Positions 11,615 through 22,679 of a stretch of 64,000 nt of DNA are shown here, piece after piece. The notes below the pieces were generated by a model. The model was not told the DNA's origin and searched no databases. It saw only the letters and a program-made list of their open reading frames with translations. The DNA comes from Tretioscincus oriximinensis (taxonomy: Eukaryota > Chordata > Lepidosauria > Squamata > Gymnophthalmidae). The position numbers and the translations under genes were made by a program. Each line of letters opens with the position of its first letter. Position 1 is the stretch's first letter. Where the stretch lies: positions 150,108 through 214,107 of the forward strand of contig JAJVDF010000775.1 in NCBI GenBank assembly GCA_022410635.1, given 5' to 3'.

Positions 11615-12505
11615 TAAGAACATCAGAAGAGCCATACTGGATCAGGCCAGAGCCCATCTAGACCAGCATTCTGTGTCACACAGAGGCCCACCAGATGCAC
11701 CTGGGCAATCCGAACAGAGGAAAGCAAAATATGCTCCTGTTCATGACTCCCTGCAAATGGCATTTCAGGAGTACTGCCTGCTGACCCATCCAGACATCCA
11801 TCCTAGTACCCATTTATACCTTTGGTGTCCACAAACATGTCTAGTCCTNTCTTGAAACTATCCAAGCTGTTAGCTANCACCACCTCTTCAGAAAATAAAT
11901 TCCACAGGCCGATGACCCTCTGTGTGAAAAAATACTTTCCTTTGTCTGTTTTCACTTTTCTGCCCATCAGTTTCAAAGAGTACCCTCTGGTCCTAGTGTT
12001 GTGTGATGGAGAAAACATTTTTCTCTATTCACCCTATCCATCCCATGTATGATTTTGTACACTTCAATCAGGTCACCTCTCAAACNTCGCCTTTCNAGGA
12101 ACAGACGTTGCAGCCTGACTTCATAAGGGAAGTGCTCCAGGCNCTTGATCATTCTTGTTGTCCTTTTCTGCACCTTCTCTAGTTCCACAATATCCCACTT
12201 TAGATGTGGTGACCAGAACTGAACACAGTATTCCAAATGTGGCCTCACCACAGATTTATAAANAGGCAAAAGAACATTTGCTGTCTTGTTTTCGATTCCT
12301 TTCCTAATTATCCCCAACATGGAATTTGTCTTTTTGGCTGCTGCACACTGGGTTGACATTTTCATCGAATTGTGCAGCAACACCCCAAGATCATTTCCTT
12401 GCTCGGTCACAGAAAGCTTGGTTCTCATCAGGTGGTAGGAGTAATTGGGGTTCTTTGCCCCAATGTGCATGACTTTGCACTTGCTTAAATTGAAGTGCAC
12501 TGGAA
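11615..12505 (-). mobile_element. 5'-truncated CR1 LINE (antisense)
   Basis: About 890 bases of the 3' end of a chicken-repeat-1 type retrotransposon. The plus-strand left edge 'agaacatcagaagagccat' with 'actggatcaggccagagccc' is the reverse of the CR1 3' end also seen in sense at 23419-23545, 40287-40692 and 50362-51070. The 3' untranslated part spans about 11615-11800 and the decayed coding part about 11803-12505. The 5' end breaks inside the region encoding a 'FNLSKCKVMHIG' motif, as expected for a truncated target-primed insertion. It is non-functional. Confidence 0.9.
11803..12505 (-). pseudogene. CR1 ORF2 C-terminal reverse-transcriptase relic
   Basis: Reads on the minus strand. It starts within the palm/thumb part of the reverse transcriptase ('FNLSKCKVMHIG', then 'LGVLL') and continues through 'IIRKGIENKTANVLLP', 'VVRPHLEYCVQFWSPH' and 'LEKVQKRTTRMIK', the conserved CR1 C-terminal region. 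One open segment spans 11973-12500. After a frameshift near 12000 the frame continues as 'KYFFTQRVIGLWN' and ends in 'DTKGINGY' at 11803. The catalytic YADD motif and the endonuclease domain lie in the missing 5' part. Several ambiguous bases fall in codons. In life this protein would copy CR1 RNA into DNA at a nicked target. This copy cannot. Confidence 0.9.
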
Positions 12506-12836
12506 ATGGAAAAGTAGCTTTTGTAGTTTTAAGGTTTAATGGGCTGGATTGCATTGATTTCTTTAATTTTCTTTCTCTCTTTCCTTCCTTCCTTTTTTCA
12601 TCATTTTAACAGAGGTTAGCATGTTTTCTGCTTATGGAATCAGTACTTTTTCTATTTTGTTTTGTTTGTGACTGTTTTTAAATGACCCTTTATTCATTTT
12701 GGTTCTTTATAAAACGCACACACATACACACATATGGAAACTTTATTTCTGTCTTGTTGATTTCTGTGTTATTGTAGTACAAGTCTATGACTCTCTTAAC
12801 AGGGTTTTTTGTNTTTTACCAACTACCAAGAGACTC
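12506..12836. other. Unassigned spacer
   Basis: T-rich sequence with a short CA stretch near 12716-12732. Nothing else recognised. Confidence 0.4.
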
Positions 12837-13369
12837 TAAAATATGCTTAGCAAAGGAGCTAGCAGCACTTTGAGACTAACTTGAGAAAAGTGGGTGGCAT
12901 AAGCTTTCGTAGACACGTCTACTTCTTCAGATGCTGAGGGACTAATGTCAGGGTCAGGTATTTATAGGAAATTGTGTATGGGAGAAGACAAAGCATATGC
13001 AACTGTAAGAAGATGTTGAATTGCAGGTTAGAAAAACAGGTGAATAGCAGAAACTAATCCTCTCATGTGAAAAAGTCCCTGGGGCAACAAGAGGTAATGT
13101 CTGTTAGAGATTCAATTAAATACATAACAGGTTTCATAAAAATTATAGTTGGCCAGGAAACCATTATCTCTGTTAAGTCATTTCTTGATGGCCTGGAACT
13201 TATGAATGTATTCAAGTTCTGCTGCTTCTCTTTCAAATCTTCCTTTGTAGTTTCTTTGTTCAAGGACTGCAGTCCTGAGGTCTGAGATAGAATGTCCTGA
13301 AAGGTTGAAATGTTCAGCTGGACTTTCTACTGGACTAACATGGCTATTTCTCTGAAATAAAATATGCTT
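12837..13369 (-). mobile_element. Foldback Penelope-like element with perfect 12-bp target duplication
   Basis: TAAAATATGCTT occurs at both 12837-12848 and 13358-13369, a perfect 12-bp target-site duplication. On the minus strand the insert starts with a short leader (13357-13320, 'tttcagagaaatagcc...') that is the reverse complement of the PLE 3' terminus. It continues into endonuclease coding sequence and ends in the PLE 3' region containing 'catctgaagaagtagac' and 'gaaagcttatgcca'. The insert is about 509 bases. The leader-plus-truncated-body design is shared with 14763-14907, 47364-47529 and 52101-52307. Confidence 0.85.
13063..13321 (-). pseudogene. PLE endonuclease C-terminal relic
   Basis: Minus-strand translation gives 'PAEHFNLSGHSISDLRTAVL' and 'EQRNYKGRFEREAAELEYIH', the segment downstream of the GIY-YIG core in Penelope-type proteins. 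It is directly alignable to 'VAEHFNLPGHSIADRRTAVL' in the copy at 15520-15590. The frame shifts near 13178 and continues as 'NDLTEIMVSW...' to a stop at 13063. The catalytic GIY-YIG half and the reverse transcriptase are absent because the insertion is truncated. The intact protein would combine reverse transcriptase and endonuclease activities. This piece encodes neither. Confidence 0.82.
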
Positions 13370-14239
13370 GTAGCTGGGAGGAGTTATATTCCCCTCCAAC
13401 ATTTGTGTCCCCAACATAGCTACTAATAAACTCGAATGAAGAAAGGAGTTATTTTGTATTTTTGGAACTGTTTTCACCTGCTGTATATGNTTAAAATTAA
13501 TAAAGTTTGCTGCTTCTTTTTTTTAAGTAGTTTGTATTGTTTTGTTTTTTCTTTTTCCTCTCCTGTCAACAAATTCTTTATTTTTCTGTCTCATTTGGTT
13601 CTGTTTTTAAGAAAATGAAGCTTTTCCCTCTCTTTTTTTGTTATTATGCGTATGTTGACTCAAAGGCATTACTCCATAATTTGTACTTTTCTGAATAATG
13701 TTTTATTCATTTCTATTATTTTTTTCTTTTACTTTCAGTGAATAAATCAAATTGATAGAAAGATCCACAATTTGCAAAGTATCACGTGCGATATAATGTG
13801 AGGAAGATTTTGGACTACTAAACTAAAATCATTCTCAAAATCTCAGGTAAAAACTGTACTTCAATAGTAATCATTCTTTAAGTTGACAAATGTGAACTAT
13901 GGTGTTCTTTTGTGCCACCATTTTGTGTACATAAACAATGGGGTTGGAATGCAGTATCTCTAAAGACTCGTGTGCCTATCACAATGTATATTATTATATG
14001 CTTCAAAGGAAGCCTGCATCTTTCAAGTACTGGATTTAATGTATTACAATAAGAACAGCTTATCTTGATCCTTTATGCATGCTGAACTAAAGAAATGGAG
14101 AGTCCCTTTCTTTCCAATTACAGGTGGAGACAGGTTGACAACAGATGGGCATGGGAGGTGCTAAAGAACGGCATCAACCTTGCTTCTCTTTTACAGGGAG
14201 GAGATGACATTTTCATCTACCTTCTTTTCTCTAAGGTAA
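13370..14239. other. Unassigned AT-rich sequence
   Basis: T-rich sequence with no recognised feature. The PLE that follows may begin somewhere in the last 120 bases, but the boundary cannot be seen. Confidence 0.4.
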
Positions 14240-14249
14240 CACCATCTTA

Positions 14250-14680
14250 GCTACTATGGATGTGGAATCCCTAGAAAGCAACATCCCCAGAAGGATGGTA
14301 TACAAGCTATCAAGAACACAATCCCAGACGGCATTTCTGCAGACCTAGTCACCAAGATCTGCCACTTTGTTCTCACCCATAACTTTCACTTTGGACAATA
14401 ATATATCTTCAAACTAATGGTACGCCATGGCACACGTATGGCATCACAATACACCAACATTTTAATGGCTGACCTAGAACAGTGTTTTCTCAACTCCTGC
14501 ACCCAGAAACCTCTACTCTANTTAAGATTAATTGATGACATCTTTATAATCTGGACTCATAGGGGGGTAGGGGACAGGGGGACGACACTCACTAAAAACA
14601 TTCCACCAAAGTTTCAATAGCTTCCACCCGATCTCAGCTTGGAACTATCCAAGGAGGAAGTTCACTTTCTGGACACCACC
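14250..14680 (+). pseudogene. PLE reverse-transcriptase relic
   Basis: The translation in shifting frames gives 'ILATMDVESL' (14247 on), 'SADLVTKICHFVLTHNFHFG', then an open segment from 14417 with 'GTRMASQYTNILMADLEQ' and the catalytic box 'RLIDDIFIIWTH', whose DD lies at 14534-14539. Penelope reverse transcriptases usually read Y-x-DD here. This copy has Leu in place of Tyr. A few codons before the box one base is unreadable (14521). Stops at about 14336 and 14619 break the frame. Related to telomerase reverse transcriptase by family. It is not functional in this copy. Confidence 0.88.
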
Positions 14681-14762
14681 ATAAAAGTNTGCAATGGACA
14701 CCTAAGTACGACTATATCACAAACTTACTTACCATCCTGAATACACTACCCAATCCATTGTT

Positions 14763-14907
14763 GTCAATTTCAGAGGAATAGCCGTGTTAGTCTAGCAGAA
14801 AGTCCAGCAAAGGAGCTAGCATCTGAAGAAGTAGACCTGTCTATGAAAGCTTATGCCAACCACTTTTCTCAAGTTAGTCTCAAAGTGCTGCTAGCTCCTT
14901 TGCTGGA
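14763..14907 (-). mobile_element. Short foldback PLE nested in the PLE
   Basis: CAATCCATTGTT flanks the insert at 14751-14762 and 14908-14919, a perfect 12-bp target duplication whose sequence belongs to the host PLE. Removing insert plus one duplicate restores the PLE reading ('TQSIVYSQALRYN'). The 145-base insert is the 3' terminus of a PLE folded back on itself: 'tttcagaggaatagccgtg...ccagcaaaggagctagc' joined directly to 'atctgaagaagtagacctg...gctagctcctttgctgga'. It has no coding capacity. Confidence 0.9.
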
Positions 14908-15058
14908 CAATCCATTGTTTACAGCCAAGCTCTTAGATATAATCACATCTGATCAGATCCAGTGGACAAAGTTACCAAACATCTGGAACTACAGCAAGCA
15001 TTCCTCAGGTTACAGTGCCTACCACACGAAGTAAAAAAAGCAAATCAACAGAGCCAGA

Positions 15059-15640
15059 ATGATACTCAGAACCAACCTATTACAGGACAGATTGAGAATA
15101 GAAAATAACAGAACCCCATTAGTGGTCACATATAGTTATCAATTGAGACCACTCAAATATATCATCAGTGAACTACAACCTACTGTAGAAAATAATACTG
15201 TGCTTTCAAGAGCACTTGGTGGCAGACCTTTGTTTGCCTACAGACAACCACCTAACTTCAAGCAGCTACTTACACACAAGAGGATACACAGCAGAGATGA
15301 AAAATTGGGAACAAGGTCCTGCCACAAACCCAGATCCCAACTCTGCTCACACATTCACACCACCCACAATATTAGAGACATTTTCACTTACTTGTCTTCT
15401 AATGTGGTGTATTACATCCTCTGCCAACAATGTCCTTCAGCACTCTACATTTGGCAAACAGGGCAGTCCCTACACCAGAGAATAAATGGACACTGATATT
15501 CGAAATGGCAACCCACAGAAACCTGTTGCAGAACACTTCAACCTTCCAGGACATTCTATCGCAGACCGCCGAACTGCAGTCCTTGAACAAAGAAACTACA
15601 TCTCCCGTACAAAATTTCCTATAAAGTCTGTACCTGACAT
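15059..15640 (+). pseudogene. PLE GIY-YIG endonuclease relic
   Basis: An open segment of 145 codons (15059-15493) includes the linker ('LSRALGGRPLFAYRQPPNFK') and the endonuclease core 'VVYYILCQQCPSALYIWQTG' (about 15404-15463), with a CxxC pair typical of Penelope endonucleases. The family motif normally reads Y-[IV]-G-x-T. Here the Gly is Trp ('YIWQT'), which should inactivate it. After a +1 shift near 15490 the frame continues as 'IRNGNPQKPVAEHFNLPGHS' and 'LEQRNYISRTKF'. GIY-YIG domains nick target DNA. The substitution and the shift make this copy dead. Confidence 0.9.
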
Positions 15641-15815
15641 TGGTCCCTTAGCATCTGAAGAAGTAGATGGGCCTATGAAAGTTCATGCCACCTACCTTTT
15701 TCTTGTTAGTTTCCAAGTGATACAAACCTCCTTGCTACCTTTCCCTTGTTAGTCTCTAGTTCTACAAACCCTCTGACTTTCTGAACTAAGACTAACATNG
15801 CAATTTCTCTGAAAA

Positions 15816-17685
15816 CAATAAAAGATGATAATAATGATCAAAGACCTCAATAAATAAACAACATCAAGTCCAAAGGTCTGCACATTGTGAGAATTACTAT
15901 CAAATATCATAACGTTAAACAGAATAAATATATGAATCAATATATAAGCACAGCTGAAGAGGAGATCAGGAACAACACTTAAGAGATAAAAACATGTATA
16001 TGGTTTTTGGCACTAGTTTAAACCATCTGCTCCTGTGCCATAAGTTGTCATGTATGAACAAATGCATCCAATAACATTTGTTCATTATTGTTTCTTAGAG
16101 TGTACTGATGTAATTTTTCACTTTACGTGCCTTATCCTCCTTCTTTTCAAGAGCAGTTAAATACAGACAAAAGGTTAATAGGCATTTTAAAAATCTATCA
16201 GCTAGTTTAGTGTTTTCAACCTTTATAGGACTTTTAAAAATCATTAATATTTCTCATATAATTTGAAGAGTAGGAGGAAAATGAGAAAAGTAATAATGAT
16301 CCTTCTTTCCAATCTAATTTTAAACATAAATATTAATTAAATAATTTTTAGAAAGGTGATTAGAAAAAGACTTGTTTCACTATACAGTCTATTCAAGCTC
16401 AGCTTTTGTTCACTTTCCTGTGATAGAAAATAATGTTTTGCTGCCTACATATAGTATATTTAGGCTGGAGTGTGAAAGTGAGAGGAGAGAGAAGTAGAAC
16501 AAACAGTACTGAAACCAATGAACAATGGTCTTTCTCATAGTAATGCAAAGTTGTGGAAGCTGGGATAGGCTTGCCTATGAAAGGTCATGCTGTTTACCCT
16601 TTTCTGCTGTGAGACTCCCTTGCTAGCTATTTTATATCAGATCATTACTAAGAGATCTGGATTAGTCATATGCCATATTAATCAATAATACATCCATACC
16701 ATGCTATCTGTTTATTATTTGAACAGTGTTGCATTTGTTTGTAGAACAGATCTGAGTGAGCGTAAGCATGCCCATAAAGGGCACGCATAGAATCTGCATT
16801 GTAGCATGGGTTGTCTCAGTCCTAATGCTGCCCAATCTACTGTGCTTCTGTATCTAACACAGATAAGTAAAATATGGATGTAAGGGCCCACATCTTGACC
16901 TTTTCTCAAATCAGAAACCATATTGAAGTTGGCCTATTAGTGTCATTTTTCTATTGTCCATTTTCCGTGTTACGTTTATTTTTTTTCTATGACTATTTGC
17001 ATTGCCACTAGCATTTGTTTGTATGATCTTACATTCCAATGAAATTTGATTTCTTAAATCCAGCATGATACAGTTTTCTGTATTTCAGACATAGCTTTAT
17101 CCCAGTATTTGGATGTGCTTCCATATTTCCAGCTACGATTGTTGGACTGTATTCATATTCCACAGTGTCCCTGGCGTCGTGAAATATAATTATGTTTGTT
17201 TTTTATGACAGTTGATCAGGAATTTCATATCAGCCGTGCATTGTTTTTATTCTTAATGAGCTTGTCCTATAAAACAAATATGTATATAAAAAGTAGATAT
17301 TTGCTCCGATAACACATGGAAACAACACTCAAAGATTTTTGTCACCTGTGCTCCATTATGAAGTCACAGATTTAATGGGAGAGAAAGTAAAAGAGAAAGC
17401 AATGTTCTAGTATTTCATCAGTGTCTCCTGCAGACTTTGCTGGACCAGACATCATTAGGACATCTTTTTCCTATTGGCCCCTGTCAGGAACTCAACCCCC
17501 CTACCTGGTATTGGGTTGAGGCCATGCCTAACACCATCAGCCTCATGCAACCCCACCAGCTAATCGCCCTCCAACTGTGATACGCACTCTGAATTGGGAT
17601 TGTACGCAAAATGATGTCATAAGGTTGCAGCTCAGATTGCATTTTATAGTATAGGATATATACAGGAAATTCTTTTGTAGTTGTG
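15816..17685. other. Unassigned intergenic sequence
   Basis: About 1.9 kb of AT-rich sequence. A slightly GC-richer patch at 17475-17640 is not recognised. No gene is supported. Confidence 0.4.
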
Positions 17686-17752
17686 AAGGAGGAAGAGTAG
17701 TTGGTTTTTATACCCCACTGTTTGCAACCCTAAGGAACTCAAAGTGACTTAA
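17686..17752 (-). mobile_element. SINE 3'-end fragment (antisense)
   Basis: 'ggaggaagagtagttgg' then 'tttttataccccactg' and 'ggaactcaaagtgact' match the tail-proximal domain of the window's SINE in reverse. The rest of the element is missing. Confidence 0.65.
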
Positions 17753-19347
17753 CCTTCTGTTCAAATTAGGCTGAGAGANCACCAGAAAACTGTGACAAGC
17801 NCTGGTCCATTTGTCTGCTTTCACAGTGGAGTGCAGAATCAAATTCAGAGAGTTTGACATTTTAACTTTTAAAACAGGCTACTTTTCACCTGGGAAAGAT
17901 TATAATCATTTCCTCAGAAGCAAGCCTTCTCAATTGCTATTTGGGGTTGTTTTACTTTTGTCAAGAATCTATTTGACACACTGCTTCTTAACCTTACAAG
18001 TTATTTCTCATGAATGCTGTATTGCATACCTGAGCATCCTGATGAGATTAATGCACTTTAAACAGTACAGGATCTAGGCAACAGTTCTTTCTGGTGTTAC
18101 TATTCAAAGCATTGACAAAAGCTGTAGCTATGTTTGCTTCAGTTCCTAAGGAATTGGCTGTATGAGCCTTGTAGTTTCCTTTTTTAATATAAGAAGCGAA
18201 TAGCTGTGTATTTGCTTAGTCCTCAATGGCTTCATATCTTTCTAGTGTGCTATATTTTCTTTTCTTTTAAAAAAAGGTGTTTTCTTTAGTGCTCACTTAT
18301 CAACCATTTCTTTCATTTCCTCATTAAATTTGTAATTATTGAAGTATCGTCAACAGTGACTTTCTTTCCATTGAAACTTTGTTTAAACTGATCACGCTGT
18401 TCTTTAAATTTAAACTAAAAATGTCGACTAAAGCTGCAGGAAGGTGTTTTGTGTTTCTTGATAATTGATAGCTTAACTTGTTCTCTGCCTTTGTGCAAGC
18501 TGCTGCCATGGGTTCGTTTCCAAATCAATGTGAAACTTATAGTTCGTTAATATAAATCTTAACACAATATACAGTAACTTTCACTCACGTGTGTGCTTGT
18601 ATAGAAGGTTCTGTGTCTCCATTTATAAGAATATTGTACTTACTTTCTATGGGCAAAGGGCTCCTGCTGTCAACCCATCTCTTCAGCTTCTTACCAAACA
18701 ATTGTGTCTGTAGTTTTGCAGCACATTTGTCCACAGTGCAGCCTTTATGGCTGTGTTTACACTACGAGAAAAAAACGGGTTCAAATGCTGCATGGCTTTG
18801 CACTGGGCTCATATGTTTCCCATTAAATCTAAAAAGGGAACCGCTTTTGCCATGCATCATTCACAAAGTCATTGTTGTTTTCTGAGTAGCACTTGCTCAG
18901 CAAATCACAATAAGTGCAATCAGAAAACACTTTTGCCTTTAGAATCCAGACAGACAGCTGGCTACACGATCAGAGCCCAGTCCTTGTGAGGAGACAGAAA
19001 ACACACACACCTCAACACACAAATACACACAAGGACTGAGGTCCACATCAACAGATTGCTGTNGTCTCCACGTTGCTTCTGCTGACTTGCAGGTTCAAAT
19101 GTCCCACCACTGCTCCAGCACAGGATATTTGAATTGCTGTAACAGTAAGAGCTGGAAGCAGACCCCAGGAGGTCAGTCTCTGCTTCTACATAAATGGAAA
19201 TGTGTGCAAAAGAAGCAAAGCAGGTTTTTTTAAAACAACAGCAACAACAAACACTGTGCCATCTGAGGTTGCATGGCGAGTGCAGATGGGTGGCTCTGCA
19301 GTTTCCCTTCTGCCCTGTAGGGCTGCTGATATGTAGCCACAATGCAT
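17753..19347. other. Unassigned intergenic sequence
   Basis: No coding relic recognised. The open frames here (for example 18962-19351 minus) show no family motifs and overlap a CA-rich stretch at 19000-19030. Confidence 0.4.
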
Positions 19348-19855
19348 TCATTCATTTAATTATTTACATTTATATTCCAACCTATACCCCAAGGTCTCAA
19401 GGTGGATCACAATAAAAAACGATAAAACATTACAATAGAGCAATTTAGAAATACAACAGTCTAAAAATACATCAGTGCCTTCAAGAAGCAGGAAACATTT
19501 GGATCAGCCAAAGGTGAGGGTGAACAGCTGCATCTTCAACAGGATTTCTGAATGTGCACAATATAGATGCCTGGTGCACCTCAGAGGGTTGAGAATTCCA
19601 CAACTTGGGGGCTATCATGGAGAAGNCTCTTCCATGTGTCCACACTCCCTTGATGAGTGAAGGAAGTGGGACTGCCAGGAGAGCCTCATCAGGAGATCTT
19701 AAAGTGTGAACAGGTACNTATGGGAGGAGGTGTTCCTTCAAATATTAGGGGCCCAAGCCATTTAAAGTCTTGCAAGTCAATGTTAGTACCTTGAATTGGG
19801 CTCAGTAGTGAGAAGACAACCAGTGCAGCTTTTTCAGGACTGGCATAATATATGC
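19348..19855 (-). mobile_element. L2 LINE 3' fragment (antisense)
   Basis: The left edge carries the reverse L2 tail ('catttatattccaacctat', 'aaggtctcaaggtgg'). Minus-strand translation at 19481-19741 gives 'KEHLLPXVPVHTLRSPDEAL', 'LAVPLP' and 'APKLWNSQPSEVHQ'. These align with 'KEHLLPYEPACALRSAGEAL', 'LIVPPL' and 'APRLWNGLPFEVHQ' in the copy at 27697-27860. The right edge includes the conserved noncoding-looking words 'cttgaattgggctcag' and 'accagtgcagctttttcagg'. Only the last roughly 500 bases of the element are present. Confidence 0.85.
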
Positions 19856-20516
19856 CCATGAAAAATNGGGCAGGGAACCAGGAAAAACAGCAAAGTTTAT
19901 TTAAATCTACATCTCAGTTTTCCAATTCAGATTTATTCCCCCAGTGTGAATGCAGCACAGATTAATTTCTATCCTGTGCAGATTCACTATGAAAAATTGT
20001 GCCTTCCTCATGCTGACATATGGAGACCATGGAAGAAGCACTTGAGACAATTTTACCGCTTCTGGAACTGTAGCCCATCTTGCCTTCCTTTTCCAAATCT
20101 ATTCACAGCGTTTTTTCTTCTTCTCAGCAAACAATAGTGCAAGGAAAGGGTGCGAACAACAATATAATTTCCTTAATTAAAGAAATAACTGCTGTTATCT
20201 GTGTGCCATAGTTGCACGAATTAAGCTTAAAAACATTTATTCTTTTACAAATTGCCTGACTAAAGCTTGGCTGCTTTGTTGCATTAAAGGATTCATCACT
20301 ATATTCACAGCCTACACGTGGCAGCCATTTAGATTTGGCTTTTATGGAGGCTAAGCATTACTCACGGCTTCTGCTAAATAATTGATAGGCAAGATGTTGA
20401 TCTGCCTGGAAATTTAATTCAGCAAGGTTTCCAACTCTAAACATTGGGAAGAAGGAGGGAGGGAAGAATCAATCTATTACAAGGGCATTGGGTTATGTAC
20501 AAAGAGCTACAAAATA
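19856..20516. other. Unassigned intergenic sequence
   Basis: Nothing recognised beyond AT-rich background. Confidence 0.4.
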
Positions 20517-20759
20517 GAAGAAGAAGAAGAAGAAGAAGAAGAAGAAAAGAAGAAGAAGAAAAGAANNNNNNNNNNNNNNNNNNNNNNNNNNNNNNNNNNN
20601 NNNNNNNNNNNNNNNNNNNNNNNNNNNNNNNNNNNNNNNNNNNNNNNNNNNNNNNNNNNNNNNNGAAGAAGAAGAAGAAGAAGAAGAAGAAGAAGAAGAA
20701 GAAGAAGAAGAAGAAGAAGAAGAAGAAGAAGAAGAAGAAGAAGAAGAAGAAGAAGAAGA
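20517..20759. repeat. (GAA)n microsatellite with 99-base assembly gap
   Basis: GAA units with a few AAAAGAA interruptions (20517-20565), 99 N (20566-20664), then about 31 perfect GAA units (20665-20759). The N run is an assembly gap, and the true tract length is unknown. Confidence 0.95.
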
Positions 20760-20906
20760 CAGTTTGTAATGTTTTTGTGCAGACATATAAGTCCTCCACA
20801 TATAGGCCTTTTCTGTACCTCACTACAATTAAATAAGTTGCAATTAAAATAATTAAAATTAGTAAAAGAAAAATGTAAAAGGGAAAAAATTGCAGTCATT
20901 ACATGT

Positions 20907-21215
20907 AGAAGAAGAAGAACTGGGTTCTTATACCCCGCTTTTCTAACCTTTCAAAGGGACTCAAAACGGCTTACAAGGGTATTTTTGCCTGAAGGCTTCC
21001 ATTCTATCTTCCCCACCAGGCAATGGTGGTTCCCATGTATCTACTTGCAGTCAGTTGCAATTTCTTGCAATTCATGTTTTCAAATAGCTGGGTTGGCTAG
21101 AGCTGCAGGCTAGTGGAAGGTGCTCATCCCTCCCCACGTCTGACACAGGGCTTCGAAACCCAATCTCCCAGATGAGAGACGGATTCCTTAGTGACTGAGC
21201 TTAGCGACTGAGCTT
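20907..21215 (-). mobile_element. Near full-length tRNA-derived SINE (antisense)
   Basis: It begins with a short GAA tail and 'gggttcttataccccgctt', then 'ctttcaaagggactcaaaac', 'cttccattctatcttcccca', 'cagtcagttgcaatttcttg', 'agctgggttggctagagc', and 'cccaatctcccagatgagag', ending in the tRNA-like head near 'ttccttagtgactgagctt'. All central blocks are present. The head has a small duplication of 'tagcgactgagctt'. Confidence 0.88.
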
Positions 21216-22679
21216 CTCACAGGACTTACTATTTCTGTAAACATCCACTCTTATCAATATTGTTCCAAACAAGCCTTTGCAGTTCTGTTTTATGGGATAT
21301 CAAGCAGGGAGCAATCTTTTTTATTCATGATAGGTTTGACATGTACTTATCTGCATGGTCTTCCTTAATAAATGAGTATATAGTTGTTTATATAAAGCAC
21401 GTTCCTCTAAACTAACCTAAATAATACAAATAGTTTTTATATTCATAGACTGCCCACAGAGGAATCTAAATTTTAGGATGATCAGTGGACAAAAAATGGA
21501 CATTTGACAGAAAGTGGGAGGAGGTAATCCCTGCAGGCCAAAGTTGCCAGTTTGGGCAAATGAATCGAAATGTTTAACAGATGGTAAACCAAATAAGGTG
21601 CAGCTGGAATGTTCGAGAGATAGGGAGATGGAAGTATAATGCAAAAGAGAAATAACACCANAGCTATCTTGAAACAATGGTGAAACAAGGTCACTCTAAA
21701 TCACGTTAATAAGGAAGGAAATGGCACCCTATTGGATTCATTTTGGTTTTCAAATTATGGACAGCATAATATAGCACAAAACATTTTATTGTTATGAGCT
21801 TGTTTTTCGCCACCAGGAAATTGTTTTAAAATTATATTTGCATGAATATGTATTTCATACTTTTGCATGCATACCAAACTTCAGACAGTAAAATATACAA
21901 AAAATTATTTTGCCCTTTGAAGCAAGTACATGTAAAATTAAATTTAGCCTTGGTTTCAGCACTGGATGGTCTATATATTAAATGCATCAGCAAGGAATAG
22001 TATCTTAGAAATTTTAAAAGGGCAGGAAAATGTTAATCACCAAAAATATATGCCCCTGGCCCAGTTTCTCTCTCATTCTTTATTAGTATGAATTGTGTTT
22101 TTACTAAAGATAAATTCTAATTAGTTAGTACACTTTGGGCAACTAATGAAAAAAGTGTTAAATATGTTTCCTTTCATTCTAATAAGGGCTTGTTACATTT
22201 GTATAGTAACATGTAAGGTTACTTTGATTATCCATTATTTCATAGAAAAGACTATAGTGTATATTTTGGATAAGTAAAGTTTTGTCATGCTACATCTGAG
22301 AATATATATTCTGAGTGATAGGCACTTCCTGGACAAAATAGGCCAGTGTGTCATTTATCTGCCTTTGCTTGAAAAGTTCTTGCACAGTCTGACATCAATT
22401 ATTTAGGGGTACTAACAGTTAAAGAACTGATATTTTGCCAGTAATGGATATGCCTGTTGCTCACATAGCAGGAATTTCTGGATCCAAATTTTATGAAGTA
22501 GTTTAACAAAATGCTCAGTTTCGTTAAAAATTCTGATTAATGGATGTAACAATCCTAAATGATTTGAAATCAAATCCTAGTCACAGCTATGGAATCATAT
22601 TCATTCAATCGTTCATTGTTCTTATTTGTGTACCATATTTCACTCTGAGTTCCCAGTGTACTTTGCATAACAAGCCTGC
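21216..22679. other. Unassigned intergenic sequence
   Basis: AT-rich background with no recognisable element. Confidence 0.4.

Larger units (their letters stand above)
14240..15815 (+). mobile_element. Decayed Penelope-like element (RT + GIY-YIG)
   Basis: The largest PLE in the window. The order is reverse transcriptase (14250-14680), linker, GIY-YIG endonuclease (15059-15640), and a 3' region with 'catctgaagaagtagatgg' and 'gaaagttcatgcc' that ends near 'actaacatngcaatttctct' at 15815. A second PLE is inserted at 14763-14907. The 5' part of the reverse transcriptase and any N-terminal domain are not seen. No target duplication was found at its outer ends. It carries multiple stops and frameshifts and is old compared with the foldback copies. 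Confidence 0.9.

Noticed and set aside
18962..19351. Minus-strand frame of 129 codons with Cys-rich runs
   Set aside because: It spans a CA/GT-rich stretch and the edge of an L2 tail. No family pattern.
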